NCBI GenBank assembly: GCA_947493885.1
Contig: CANLTE010000001.1
Coordinates: 372,001-436,000, forward strand
Direction of reading: 5' to 3'
From: an uncultured Maribacter sp.
GTDB lineage: Bacteria > Bacteroidota > Bacteroidia > Flavobacteriales > Flavobacteriaceae
Length of the DNA stretch: 64,000 nt
Shown: positions 48,832 to 57,041 of the stretch, one piece after another
Numbering within the stretch: position 1 is the stretch's first letter
Layout: each line of letters begins with the position of its first letter
The notes under the pieces: generated by a model
The model's database searches: none
What the model was told of the DNA's origin: nothing
Seen by the model: the letters and a program-made list of their open reading frames with translations, nothing else
Made by a program: the position numbers and the translations under genes

Positions 48832-49517
48832 TATAAAACAAACTTGTAACCTACGCCTTTGACAGTTTTAAAATGGTCATCACCAATTTTTTCACGTAGT
48901 TTTCTAATATGAACATCAATGGTTCGTCCTCCAACAACAACCTCGTTACCCCAAACTTTATCTAAAATAACCTCTCTTTTAAAAACTTTACTAGGTTTTG
49001 AAGTAAGTAACGCTAAAAGCTCAAATTCTTTTCGCGGTAATATAATTTCTTTACCGTTATTCACAATTTTATATTCCTCTCTATTAATTTCAATATCTCC
49101 TACTTTAACAATGTCTTCGGTAGAACCATCTTCTTCTTTTAAACGTCTCAAAAGCGCTTTTACTTTACTAACTAAAACCTTTGGCTTTATTGGTTTAGTA
49201 ATATAATCGTCTGCTCCAGCCTCAAAACCTGCAACTTGCGAATAATCTTCTCCACGGGCAGTTAAAAAGGTAATTATAGAATTTTCTAATTCTGGTGTTT
49301 TTCTAATAATTTCACAGGCTTCAATTCCATCCATTTCTGGCATCATTACATCTAAAATTATTAAATGCGGTTGCTTTTTTTTAGCCTTTGCAACACCCTC
49401 AACTCCATTATTTGCTGTAAAAACTTGATATCCTTCAGAAGATAGGTTGTAACTAATAATTTCTAAAATATCTTGCTCATCGTCTACTAATAGTATTTTA
49501 ATATCCTTCTTTTTCAT
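48831..49517 (-). CDS. Response regulator, OmpR/PhoB family
   Basis: A 228-residue regulator. The receiver domain has Asp56 in LIILDVMMPEMDG, and the C-terminal winged helix ends in VRKLREKIGDDHFKTVKGVGYKF-type sequence typical of PhoB/OmpR. The open frame reaches 49544, but the ATG at 49517 (MKKKDIKILLVDDE) fits homologues. Divergently transcribed next to it are a TonB-dependent receptor and a lipoprotein. The gap between contains two GTAACA repeats with an 11-bp period, the spacing used by PhoB-type regulators. Confidence 0.92.
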   Translation of the reverse strand: MKKKDIKILLVDDEQDILEIISYNLSSEGYQVFTANNGVEGVAKAKKKQPHLIILDVMMPEMDGIEACEIIRKTPELENSIITFLTARGEDYSQVAGFEAGADDYITKPIKPKVLVSKVKALLRRLKEEDGSTEDIVKVGDIEINREEYKIVNNGKEIILPRKEFELLALLTSKPSKVFKREVILDKVWGNEVVVGGRTIDVHIRKLREKIGDDHFKTVKGVGYKFVL

Positions 49518-49595
49518 GGATTTAATATAGTTTAATTGAGCCAAATGTAAAGATAATACTTATACACCAGATGCGCTTAACATTCATTTAATATA

Positions 49596-49612
49596 GTAAC
49601 AATAAAGTAACA
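49596..49612. promoter_or_regulatory. Direct repeats with 11-bp period, candidate PhoB/OmpR-type operator
   Basis: GTAACA at 49596-49601 and again at 49607-49612 are separated by 5 bp (period 11, one helical turn). They lie between the divergent response regulator and the TonB-dependent receptor. PhoB-family dimers bind such tandem half-sites. The sequence differs from the enterobacterial Pho box (CTGTCAT), so the match is architectural only. Confidence 0.38.
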
Positions 49613-49695
49613 TTAAACCAATAAATGTTTAACACTTGGGTAACTCGACTTTTACAACCCCTAACGTTCTTTGCGGCTTAATACAATAAAAGTCG

Positions 49696-52548
49696 ATGAA
49701 AAAAGTTTTAGTATGCTTGTTTACGTTAGTAACAGTTATAACGCAAGCGCAAGAAGTAGGAAGTATAGCTGGTAAATTAATAGATAAGGAAGTCAATGAC
49801 GAACCCTTAGCTTTTGCCAATGTTTTAATTAAAGGCACTACAAAAGGTACCACCTCAGATTTTGATGGTTTGTATGAAATTGCAAACGTAGAACCGGGAG
49901 TATATACGGTAGTGTATAGTTATTTAGGTTACGAAACGGTAGAAATACCTAATGTAACTGTAGAATCTGGAAAAGTGACTTCTTTAAATGTTCCTTTAAG
50001 TGCTTCGCAAGGTGTATCCTTGGACGAGGTTGTAGTTACTACAACCGCCAGAAAAGATTCCGAAGCCGCACTATTATTGGATCAAAAGAAGGCGTCTACC
50101 TTGGAAACTTCTATTGGAGCTCAAGAATTACTTCGTAAAGGAGCAAGTGATGCTGCAACAGCTGTAAGTAAAGTCACTGGAATTTCTAAAGAAGAAGGTT
50201 CTGGAAATGTTTATGTTAGAGGATTAGGAGATCGCTTTAATATTACAACCCTTAATGGTTTACCACTACCCTCTAACAATACATCTAAGAAAAATATTGA
50301 TCTGGGAATTTTTGGAACAAGTATAATCCAATCAATAGGAATAGATAAAACATATAATGCAAAAAATTATGGAGACTTTGGTGGTGCTAACATTAACATA
50401 ATTTCCAAAAATTACACTGGAAGTGGTTTTATTGAAATAGGAGCATCATCTGGTGGAAACTCTGAAGCCTTAGGTGTTGAAGAATTTTATAGTACCGATG
50501 GTCCTGACTGGACTGGTTTTTATGACACCTCGATATCTGACAATCCATTTTCTGACACATTTGATACTAGCTGGGATAGAAAAAAAGCAGGGACTCCAAT
50601 TAATTCAGGATTTTCTCTAAAAGGTGGTGACTCTTACACTTTATGGGAAAATACTAGACTAAATTATTTTGCAGTAGGATCCTTTAACAATGGTTATTCA
50701 TATAGACAAGGGGTAAACAGAGGAGCTCCAAACGTTGGAAATGGCTTGGCAAATTCTGACTTTGACTACGAAAAGTTTAGCTACAAAACTTCTACTACCT
50801 TAATGGCTAATGTTGGGCTTCGTTTTGGAGAATCACATGCTTTAAAATACAACTTTCTTTTACTAAATAATTCAGAGCAAAAACAAGAAGAATTTTTCGG
50901 AATTTTGGATAGAGAAGATGACGCACCAGAAGGTGGTGGATTTATTCAAAGGGCTACTTTTGATAGAACCACATTATATATAAATCAACTACTTGGAGAA
51001 CACGATTTAAGTGATAGATTTGAAGTTAATTGGGGAGCAGCGTATAACTATGTATTAAATGTTATACCAGATAGAAGACAAAATACTGTTCTTCCAGTTA
51101 GCAATAGAAATCCTGAAGGGCCTAAATCATTTGCTTTAGTATCAGCTTCATCTGAAAACCATAGATTTTTTCAAGATTTAGAAGAAGAAGAAATTGCGGC
51201 GAACATTTCAACTACCATAAAATTTAAGGAAAATGAAGATGAAGAATTTGATGGAAAATTGACTTTAGGGTACAATGGGAAGTTTAAAAATGTAGACTTT
51301 AAAGCCACACAATTTAACTATCAATTTTTAGACATCAACAATCAACCTGAAGTTGATATAAGAAATATTGATTCATATTTTGACCAAAATCCTTTGAGTT
51401 CTGGCTTATACCAAATAAGAACTTTCAGAGGATCTTCCTCTTTTGGTGATGCTCTTAAACCACAAACTTTTGGGGGTGACCAACAAATCAATGCCGCCTA
51501 TTTAAGTTTAGATTATAAATTTTCTTCAAAATTCATATTATTAGCAGGTATTCGAGGCGAACAAATTAACCAAACTATTGAGTGGAATACTACTTTTGAT
51601 AACTCAGGTGATGATAAAAACGAATTAGATTCGTTTGAAGTTTTACCGTCATTAGCACTTAAATATGTTTTAAACGAAAAGCAGAACTTAAGATTTGCAG
51701 CTAGTAAAACATATACTTTACCCCAATTTAAAGAACGAGCTCCTTTCCTTTTTCAAGAAGAGATTAATCAAGATTCTTACGGTAACCCCGACTTACAAAA
51801 CTCGACAAATTACAATTTTGATTTAAGATGGGAGTTGTTTCCATCGGCTAGTGAAATTGTTTCTTTTGGTGTGTTTGGAAAATTAATAGAAGATCCTATT
51901 AATACTTTTCTTGTTGTATCTGCAGCCAATGATTTAAGTTATGCTAATACTGGAGATACCGCAACTGCTTTTGGTGCTGAACTAGAAGTTAGGTTAAATC
52001 TAATTGAGAATGAAAAAGAAATAAGTGATTCTTTCTTAAAAGAAAGATTAACAATTGGCGCTAATATATCTTACTTAAATACCAATCAAGAATTAGATTC
52101 TGACAAAGTATCATCAGAAACAGGTTTGTCAGCAGCTTTTACCAACACAGAAGCTCCTTTACAAGGCGCATCAGATTTACTATTAAATGCTGATTTGGGT
52201 TATTTTAAAGAGTTTGGAAAAGACAAAAACTTTAGTTCTACACTAGCTGCTAATTATTTTTCTGAACGTTTATTTGCTTTAGGTAGCACCGGTCGTGGTC
52301 ATATTTTTGATAAAGGATACGTGACATTAGATTTAATTTCTAAAATGCAACTTGGTAAACACATTGGTTTAGGGCTCAATCTTAAAAATTTACTAAATCC
52401 TTTAGTAGAACGTGTTAACAAAAATGCTGAAGGTAAATTTGATAATGATAATCCTGCTATTCCTGGTTTTTTAGAGGATGGTCCTGTAACCCTATTATCA
52501 TATAAAAAAGGTGTAGACTTTTCATTATCTCTTTCTTATAAATTTTAA
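49696..52548 (+). CDS. TonB-dependent receptor with carboxypeptidase-like N-terminal domain
   Basis: A 950-residue outer-membrane receptor with a signal peptide ending in TQAQ. A carboxypeptidase-D regulatory-like domain follows at about 22-105 (IAGKLIDKE to YLGYETVEI). The plug is at about 110-235 (LDEVVVTTTARKD, VYVRGLGDRFNITTLNG), and a 22-strand-type barrel ends in FSLSLSYKF with a terminal aromatic residue. It imports a bulky or scarce ligand using TonB energy; the ligand is unknown. It is followed by a beta-helix-like lipoprotein gene rather than a SusD gene. Its location beside a PhoR/PhoB-like pair suggests phosphate-related control, by inference. Confidence 0.92.
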   Translation: MKKVLVCLFTLVTVITQAQEVGSIAGKLIDKEVNDEPLAFANVLIKGTTKGTTSDFDGLYEIANVEPGVYTVVYSYLGYETVEIPNVTVESGKVTSLNVPLSASQGVSLDEVVVTTTARKDSEAALLLDQKKASTLETSIGAQELLRKGASDAATAVSKVTGISKEEGSGNVYVRGLGDRFNITTLNGLPLPSNNTSKKNIDLGIFGTSIIQSIGIDKTYNAKNYGDFGGANINIISKNYTGSGFIEIGASSGGNSEALGVEEFYSTDGPDWTGFYDTSISDNPFSDTFDTSWDRKKAGTPINSGFSLKGGDSYTLWENTRLNYFAVGSFNNGYSYRQGVNRGAPNVGNGLANSDFDYEKFSYKTSTTLMANVGLRFGESHALKYNFLLLNNSEQKQEEFFGILDREDDAPEGGGFIQRATFDRTTLYINQLLGEHDLSDRFEVNWGAAYNYVLNVIPDRRQNTVLPVSNRNPEGPKSFALVSASSENHRFFQDLEEEEIAANISTTIKFKENEDEEFDGKLTLGYNGKFKNVDFKATQFNYQFLDINNQPEVDIRNIDSYFDQNPLSSGLYQIRTFRGSSSFGDALKPQTFGGDQQINAAYLSLDYKFSSKFILLAGIRGEQINQTIEWNTTFDNSGDDKNELDSFEVLPSLALKYVLNEKQNLRFAASKTYTLPQFKERAPFLFQEEINQDSYGNPDLQNSTNYNFDLRWELFPSASEIVSFGVFGKLIEDPINTFLVVSAANDLSYANTGDTATAFGAELEVRLNLIENEKEISDSFLKERLTIGANISYLNTNQELDSDKVSSETGLSAAFTNTEAPLQGASDLLLNADLGYFKEFGKDKNFSSTLAANYFSERLFALGSTGRGHIFDKGYVTLDLISKMQLGKHIGLGLNLKNLLNPLVERVNKNAEGKFDNDNPAIPGFLEDGPVTLLSYKKGVDFSLSLSYKF

Positions 52549-52603
52549 AACGTAGTTAATTAAACTTTATAAATACACAAATTAAATTTAAAAATTAGAA
52601 CCT

Positions 52604-54829
52604 ATGAAAAAAGCAATTTTATCCTTAATGTTTGGTCTTGCTACGGTGGCTTTTGTTACCTCATGTAGTAATGACGATGATAACCCTTCAAATGAACCTA
52701 CATGTACTGATGGTGTTAAAAATGGTGATGAAACTGGTGTAGACTGTGGGGGAACATGTTCTCCATGTACTTCTACTTCTGTTGAACTATCTGGAGATGT
52801 AACAGAAAATACAACTTTAGATTCAGCCAATGACTACAAATTAACTGGTGCATATGTTGTTAAGTCTGGTTCTACATTAACTATACCTGCTGGAACCACA
52901 ATTAAAGCTGCTGGTGGTACAGCTGCTTTTATTGGAGTAGAAAGAGGAGCTCAAATATTTATCAACGGTACATCTTCTAGTCCTGTTGTAATGACTTCTG
53001 ATGCTGCTAGCCCAGCTCCAGGTGACTGGGGTGGTTTAGTAATCGCTGGTGATGCCCCTACTAACAAAGGTGTAGATGTTACTACTGAAGTTGGTGACCT
53101 TACTTATGGTGGTTCTAATGCTGCTGATAATTCTGGTTCTATTACTTACCTTAGAGTTGAGTACACTGGTGCTACCTTTTCTAATGATAAAGAATTTAAT
53201 GGTGTTTCTTTATTCGGTGTTGGTTCTGGAACTACTTTTGAATATGTACAATCATTCAATGGAGGTGATGATGGTATTGAATTTTTTGGCGGTGCCGTTG
53301 AAGGTAAATATTTAGTATCTGTCGGTAGTGGTGATGATTCTATTGACTTCGCTGATGGATGGACAGGTAACGGTACTAACTGGTACATTAAAGATGGTGC
53401 TAAAGCTGGTATAGAAGGTTCTAATAATGGTGATGACGGTAACGCAACACCTGTAACTACTACTACATTAACAAACATTACTGTTGTAGGTCCTGTTACT
53501 GAAGGTGCTCTTTTCTTTAAAGAAGGTGGTGGTAACTTCACAGTTGACAATTTTTACACTTCTGGTGTAGATTTAGGTATTAAAGTAAAAGATACTGATA
53601 CAGAAGCTAATGCTAGAATTGATGCTGATAATCTTACTATTACCAATATACAATTTGCAGAAACTGCAAACGGTTTCATTGCAACAGACTATGCTGGAAT
53701 GAATACTGATTTCTATACAGAAGGCGTTGCTACTGGTGCTGGTAATGGTGCTGCTGCTCCTGATTGGGCTGCTAATTGGACCACTGGTCTTGATAATAGT
53801 AGTGCCGCTACAAGCGAAAACTTAGCTGGTGAAATTGCAGGAGATGTTACGCTTAACGCTGCAACTGAGTATCTTCTTACCAGTGGATTAGTGGTAAAAG
53901 ATGGTGGTTCTTTAACTATACCTGCTGGAACTACAATTAAAGCTTCAGGTGGTACAGCTGCTTTTATTGGAGTAGAAAGAGGAGCTCAAATATTTATCAA
54001 CGGTACATCTTCTAGTCCTGTTGTAATGACTTCTAATGCTGCTAATCAAGCTCCAGGTGACTGGGGTGGTTTAGTAATCGCTGGTGATGCTCCTACTAAC
54101 AAAGGTGTAGATGTTACTACTGAAGTTGGTGACCTTACTTATGGTGGTTCTAATGCTGCTGATAATTCTGGTTCTATTACTTACCTTAGAGTTGAGTACA
54201 CTGGTGCTACCTTTTCTAATGATAAAGAATTTAATGGTGTTTCTTTATTCGGTGTTGGTTCTGGAACTACTTTTGAATATGTACAATCTTTACATGGTGG
54301 AGATGACGGTATTGAATTTTTTGGTGGTGCCGTTGAAGGTAAATATTTAGTATCTGTCGGTAGTGGTGATGATTCTATTGACTTCGCTGATGGATGGACA
54401 GGTAACGGTACTAACTGGTACATTAAAGATGGTGCTAAAGCTGGTATAGAAGGTTCTAATAATGGTGATGACGGTAACGCAACACCTGTAACTACTACTA
54501 CATTAACAAACATTACTGTTGTAGGTCCTGTTACTGAAGGTGCTCTTTTCTTTAAAGAAGGTGGTGGTAACTTCACCATTGACAATTTCTACACTTCTGG
54601 TGTAGATTTAGGTATTAAAGTAAAAGATACTGATGCAGAAGCTAATGCTAGAATTGATGCTAGTGACCTTACTATTACCAATATACAATTTGATGCTACT
54701 TCTTCAGGTTTTATAGCTACAGACTATGCTGGAATGAATACTGGTTTCTATACAGAAGGAACCGCAATTGGTGCTGGTAATGGTGCTGACGCTCCTGATT
54801 GGGCTGCTAATTGGACTTCAGGATTGTAA
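52604..54829 (+). CDS. Lipoprotein of two near-identical 345-residue beta-helix-like units
   Basis: A 741-residue lipoprotein (signal ending VTSC, Cys21). A short Cys-rich segment at about 33-54 (TCTDGVKNGDETGVDCGG) is followed by two long repeats starting at about residues 66 and 410. Each has LTIPAGTTIKA, a GDWGGLVIAGDAP block, EFNGVSLFGVGSGTTFEYV, DDGIEFFGG and a Thr/Gly/Asp-rich run suggestive of a right-handed beta-helix. No catalytic motif is seen. It sits 55 bp after the TonB-dependent receptor and is probably its surface-exposed partner, analogous in position to SusD; this is an inference. An intrinsic terminator follows 20 bp after the stop. Confidence 0.88.
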   Translation: MKKAILSLMFGLATVAFVTSCSNDDDNPSNEPTCTDGVKNGDETGVDCGGTCSPCTSTSVELSGDVTENTTLDSANDYKLTGAYVVKSGSTLTIPAGTTIKAAGGTAAFIGVERGAQIFINGTSSSPVVMTSDAASPAPGDWGGLVIAGDAPTNKGVDVTTEVGDLTYGGSNAADNSGSITYLRVEYTGATFSNDKEFNGVSLFGVGSGTTFEYVQSFNGGDDGIEFFGGAVEGKYLVSVGSGDDSIDFADGWTGNGTNWYIKDGAKAGIEGSNNGDDGNATPVTTTTLTNITVVGPVTEGALFFKEGGGNFTVDNFYTSGVDLGIKVKDTDTEANARIDADNLTITNIQFAETANGFIATDYAGMNTDFYTEGVATGAGNGAAAPDWAANWTTGLDNSSAATSENLAGEIAGDVTLNAATEYLLTSGLVVKDGGSLTIPAGTTIKASGGTAAFIGVERGAQIFINGTSSSPVVMTSNAANQAPGDWGGLVIAGDAPTNKGVDVTTEVGDLTYGGSNAADNSGSITYLRVEYTGATFSNDKEFNGVSLFGVGSGTTFEYVQSLHGGDDGIEFFGGAVEGKYLVSVGSGDDSIDFADGWTGNGTNWYIKDGAKAGIEGSNNGDDGNATPVTTTTLTNITVVGPVTEGALFFKEGGGNFTIDNFYTSGVDLGIKVKDTDAEANARIDASDLTITNIQFDATSSGFIATDYAGMNTGFYTEGTAIGAGNGADAPDWAANWTSGL
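52878..54672 (+). repeat. Tandem internal duplication, period 1035 bp
   Basis: The segment from about 52878 to 53637 recurs at about 53913 to 54672, an exact in-frame offset of 1035 bp (345 codons). Long stretches are identical, including third codon positions, for example 53086-53240 against 54121-54275. Differences cluster in short patches (near 53010, 53255 and the ends). Synonymous identity implies recent duplication or gene conversion. Confidence 0.93.
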
Positions 54830-54848
54830 ACAAAATAAATTAAACTTT

Positions 54849-54880
54849 AAAATGCCTCGTAACTGCGGGGCATTTTTGTT
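54849..54880 (+). terminator. Intrinsic terminator after the receptor/lipoprotein pair
   Basis: AATGCCTCG / TGCGGGGCATT pair to give a 9-bp stem with one G-T pair and a loop of 6, followed by five T, G and three T. It is almost the same sequence as the terminator at 56357-56388. Confidence 0.87.
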
Positions 54881-54970
54881 TACAGTAAATTGATCATATA
54901 ATAACGAAAAAAGTCTGTGAAAAGTAAGAATATACGGTAATTTTATTTCAAACATTAAAACTCTTTAATC

Positions 54971-55813
54971 ATGAAAAAAATTACACTTCTAATTATGCTA
55001 CTCGTTGGTATTAAATCAACCTACTCACAAACATCACGTTATCATAGACTTAGATCATTAGGAACAAGTATTAGTTCATCCGAATCAAACTCTTTTTGCA
55101 GTGGTAGTAATTTTTCAAATAAACCACTCGCTAAATGGAACATTATTTCCAACGCTCCACTCCAAGTCAACAAAGTTTACAGAATTTTTATTGATGATGA
55201 AATTAAATATTACTGGGTGGAACAAACCTTTAATTACGCAACGGATGATGATGGAGAAACTGTTCATCAAAATAATATAAACCTACATACAATCACATGC
55301 CCTGATAACGATAACGATGGAATTCCAAATACACAAGACAATTGTCCAAATGAAGCAGGACCAGCTTCCAATAATGGTTGTCCAGGTAACCCAGAATTAT
55401 CAATAAATCTAAACGGATCAACTATCAATAGTAACTGCTTTAACTGTAGTCCTTTCTTTAGCCAAATAGGATCTGCTAGGCACTTTGTTTATCAAAATTC
55501 TGGAATTGCTAATTTAAACATTAAAATAAAAAACAATGGTAACGCAACATCTAATTCCACAACAGTTGGTATTTATGTGTCAGCCGACAATGTTTTCCAG
55601 AAAAACTCTGATGCGAAAGTCAAATCTTTTAATTTAAGCGCTATTAGTCCAGGGCAACTTGGTGACGCTCCCGGTACATTATTTGCTAGCGATTTTCAGG
55701 TAACCACAAATTTCTGGCTACTCATTAGAATAGATGATAATGAAACAAATGATGAAACAAATGAAAATAATAATGTTTTTGCCATCCGTTTCAATGCAAA
55801 TACCCCATTATAA
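54971..55813 (+). CDS. Secreted protein with thrombospondin-3-like and CARDB-like domains
   Basis: A 280-residue exported protein with a signal peptide ending near TYSQ. The N-terminal ~110 residues match nothing I know. A calcium-binding thrombospondin type-3-like repeat follows at about 114-142 (DNDNDGIPNTQDNCPN). The C-terminal half resembles a CARDB adhesion-like domain: IKIKNNGNATSNSTTVGIYVS, then NETNENNNVFAI. It has no T9SS sorting domain. The ORF is preceded by the terminator at 54849, so it has its own promoter. A surface or adhesive role is possible but unproven. Confidence 0.78.
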   Translation: MKKITLLIMLLVGIKSTYSQTSRYHRLRSLGTSISSSESNSFCSGSNFSNKPLAKWNIISNAPLQVNKVYRIFIDDEIKYYWVEQTFNYATDDDGETVHQNNINLHTITCPDNDNDGIPNTQDNCPNEAGPASNNGCPGNPELSINLNGSTINSNCFNCSPFFSQIGSARHFVYQNSGIANLNIKIKNNGNATSNSTTVGIYVSADNVFQKNSDAKVKSFNLSAISPGQLGDAPGTLFASDFQVTTNFWLLIRIDDNETNDETNENNNVFAIRFNANTPL

Positions 55814-55835
55814 AACTAATTATAAATTAAACGTT

Positions 55836-56342
55836 ATGAATTATAAATATTTTACACTACTAGCTTCCTTTCTTTTTTTAACCTTTACATCTTGTTCAAA
55901 AAACAACGAAAACTTAGAAACTGAATCTACTCAAAATATAAATTCTAAAGCTTTCATTGCTTCATATGGACCCATGAGTCTTTCTAATGATTTGAATATT
56001 GAAATTCCAATTCCTGAAACTCATGGTTTTATTAAAAGCTCCAAAAATTTCTTTGTATTCTATAAAGAAATCGAAGGAGGTTGGCAATATTTAACCAATA
56101 TAAACCTTGAAAAAAATTATCGCCTAGGTTATACAATGGACTATAGACAAGAAGATGTCTTAATTAACATGCGATTAATAGTGGAGGATAATACAACTTT
56201 TGAGTCTTACAGCTCGACAATAGAAGTAGATAGTGTACAAGTAATTGGAATTAAACTGGAAGAATTAAGAAAAATAACTCCCGGTGATGTCAATTATTTT
56301 GATTATCATCAATTAACAAAATACCTTGGATTAAAAAATTAA
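55836..56342 (+). CDS. Small lipoprotein of unknown function
   Basis: A 168-residue lipoprotein (MNYKYFTLLASFLFLTFTSC, Cys20). The reading frame stays open upstream to 55734, inside the previous gene, but the ATG at 55836 gives the signal peptide directly and is preferred. The mature region has no family I recognise. It starts 22 bp after the previous stop, so the two are probably co-transcribed, and it is followed by a terminator. Confidence 0.75.
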   Translation: MNYKYFTLLASFLFLTFTSCSKNNENLETESTQNINSKAFIASYGPMSLSNDLNIEIPIPETHGFIKSSKNFFVFYKEIEGGWQYLTNINLEKNYRLGYTMDYRQEDVLINMRLIVEDNTTFESYSSTIEVDSVQVIGIKLEELRKITPGDVNYFDYHQLTKYLGLKN

Positions 56343-56356
56343 ATTTTCAAACGAAT

Positions 56357-56388
56357 AAAATGCCTCGCAATTGCGGGGCATTTTTGTT
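56357..56388 (+). terminator. Intrinsic terminator, second copy of a repeated element
   Basis: The stem AATGCCTCG / TGCGGGGCATT has a CAAT-type loop and a T tract. Apart from two loop bases it matches the terminator at 54849-54880 over about 30 bp. Confidence 0.87.
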
Positions 56389-56451
56389 TACAAAAACTAA
56401 TTTTATCTATAGAACAATACCCTTTCCGTTAGGTGCTGCATTTTATAAAAT

Positions 56452-56510
56452 TGCAATTTCATCCTTGAAAAGTGCATTTCATCGATTTTTATGCATTTCA
56501 TCGATCTTTT
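56452..56510 (+). repeat. Three ~20-bp direct repeats (TGCATTTCATCGAT type)
   Basis: Copies start at 56473 and 56492 (period 19; TGCATTTCATCGAT identical in both), with a degenerate copy at 56452 (TGCAATTTCATCC). They lie 80-138 bp upstream of the first T9SS mini-protein start. The two-turn spacing suggests an operator for a tandem-binding regulator. Confidence 0.5.
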
Positions 56511-56589
56511 CACAATATATCAATGCAGAAAAACCTTTCAAAGCACAGATTTAATATCTTTATGGTACGCAATTTGCTAACCAAACTGT

Positions 56590-56898
56590 ATGAAGCACTT
56601 TTACATAATAGTATGTTTATTGGTTTTCTCTTTTAGTTTTGGACAAACTACTCCCAAAAAAGGAGAAATTGTAGGGTTTAAACTCTATCCTAACCCTGTA
56701 ACCAATAACAAAGTTTTTATACAAACCAAAGATAACGCTCCTAAGAAAATTATTATCTACGATGTATTAGGAACTCCAGTTTTAAAAACAACTATTATTG
56801 GCAAAGAATTAAATCTTAGAGAGTTTGATTCTGGGGTGTATGTTTTACGCGTTTTTGAAAAAGACAAAGTTGCCACCAGAAAGCTTATTGTTAAGTAG
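56590..56898 (+). CDS. Mini T9SS protein 1: signal peptide plus sorting domain only
   Basis: A 102-residue protein with a signal peptide (ending FSFGQ) and only about 10 residues before a type A T9SS C-terminal domain: GFKLYPNPVTNNKVFI, KIIIYDVLGTPVL, LREFDSGVYVLRV and RKLIVK at the end. This is the Por_Secre_tail (TIGR04183) motif set at essentially full length. There is no cargo domain between. T9SS domains normally direct a large passenger through the outer membrane, so a near-passenger-free protein is unusual. It has a paralogue 143 bp downstream. Confidence 0.85.
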   Translation: MKHFYIIVCLLVFSFSFGQTTPKKGEIVGFKLYPNPVTNNKVFIQTKDNAPKKIIIYDVLGTPVLKTTIIGKELNLREFDSGVYVLRVFEKDKVATRKLIVK

Positions 56899-56957
56899 TG
56901 TTTAGATTTTTTTCTTCAATAAATCGATAAACGACACGCTATCAAAATGTTAACCTA

Positions 56958-56990
56958 CATTTTGTCGAATTTCACAACATTTCTAGACTT
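56958..56990 (+). repeat. Degenerate ~20-bp direct repeats upstream of mini T9SS protein 2
   Basis: CATTTTGTCGA at 56958 and CATTTCTAGAC at 56978 (period 20) resemble the CATTTCATCGA repeats upstream of the first paralogue. They lie 64-84 bp before the ATG. The match is imperfect. Confidence 0.3.
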
Positions 56991-57041
56991 ACTATTACTT
57001 GTTTTTATACTTTTATGTTGTTGATCCCAAATCAATACTAA

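Noticed and set aside
53146-54585. Two antisense 134-codon frames (53146-53550 and 54181-54585) with nearly the same translation
   Set aside because: They are the reverse-strand shadows of the duplicated lipoprotein units; similarity follows from the DNA repeat. They have low-complexity Pro/Ser/Lys composition and no start context.
52878-54672. The long repeat as a CRISPR array or insertion sequence
   Set aside because: The repeat is two in-frame 1035-bp coding units with no spacers, inverted ends or transposase.
55734-55835. Upstream extension of the 55836 lipoprotein frame into the preceding gene
   Set aside because: The extra residues are low-complexity Met/Lys and hide the lipoprotein signal; the ATG at 55836 gives a clear lipobox.
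56360-56554. 64-codon ORF starting at 56360
   Set aside because: Its start lies inside the terminator hairpin and it runs through the repeat array; no family features.
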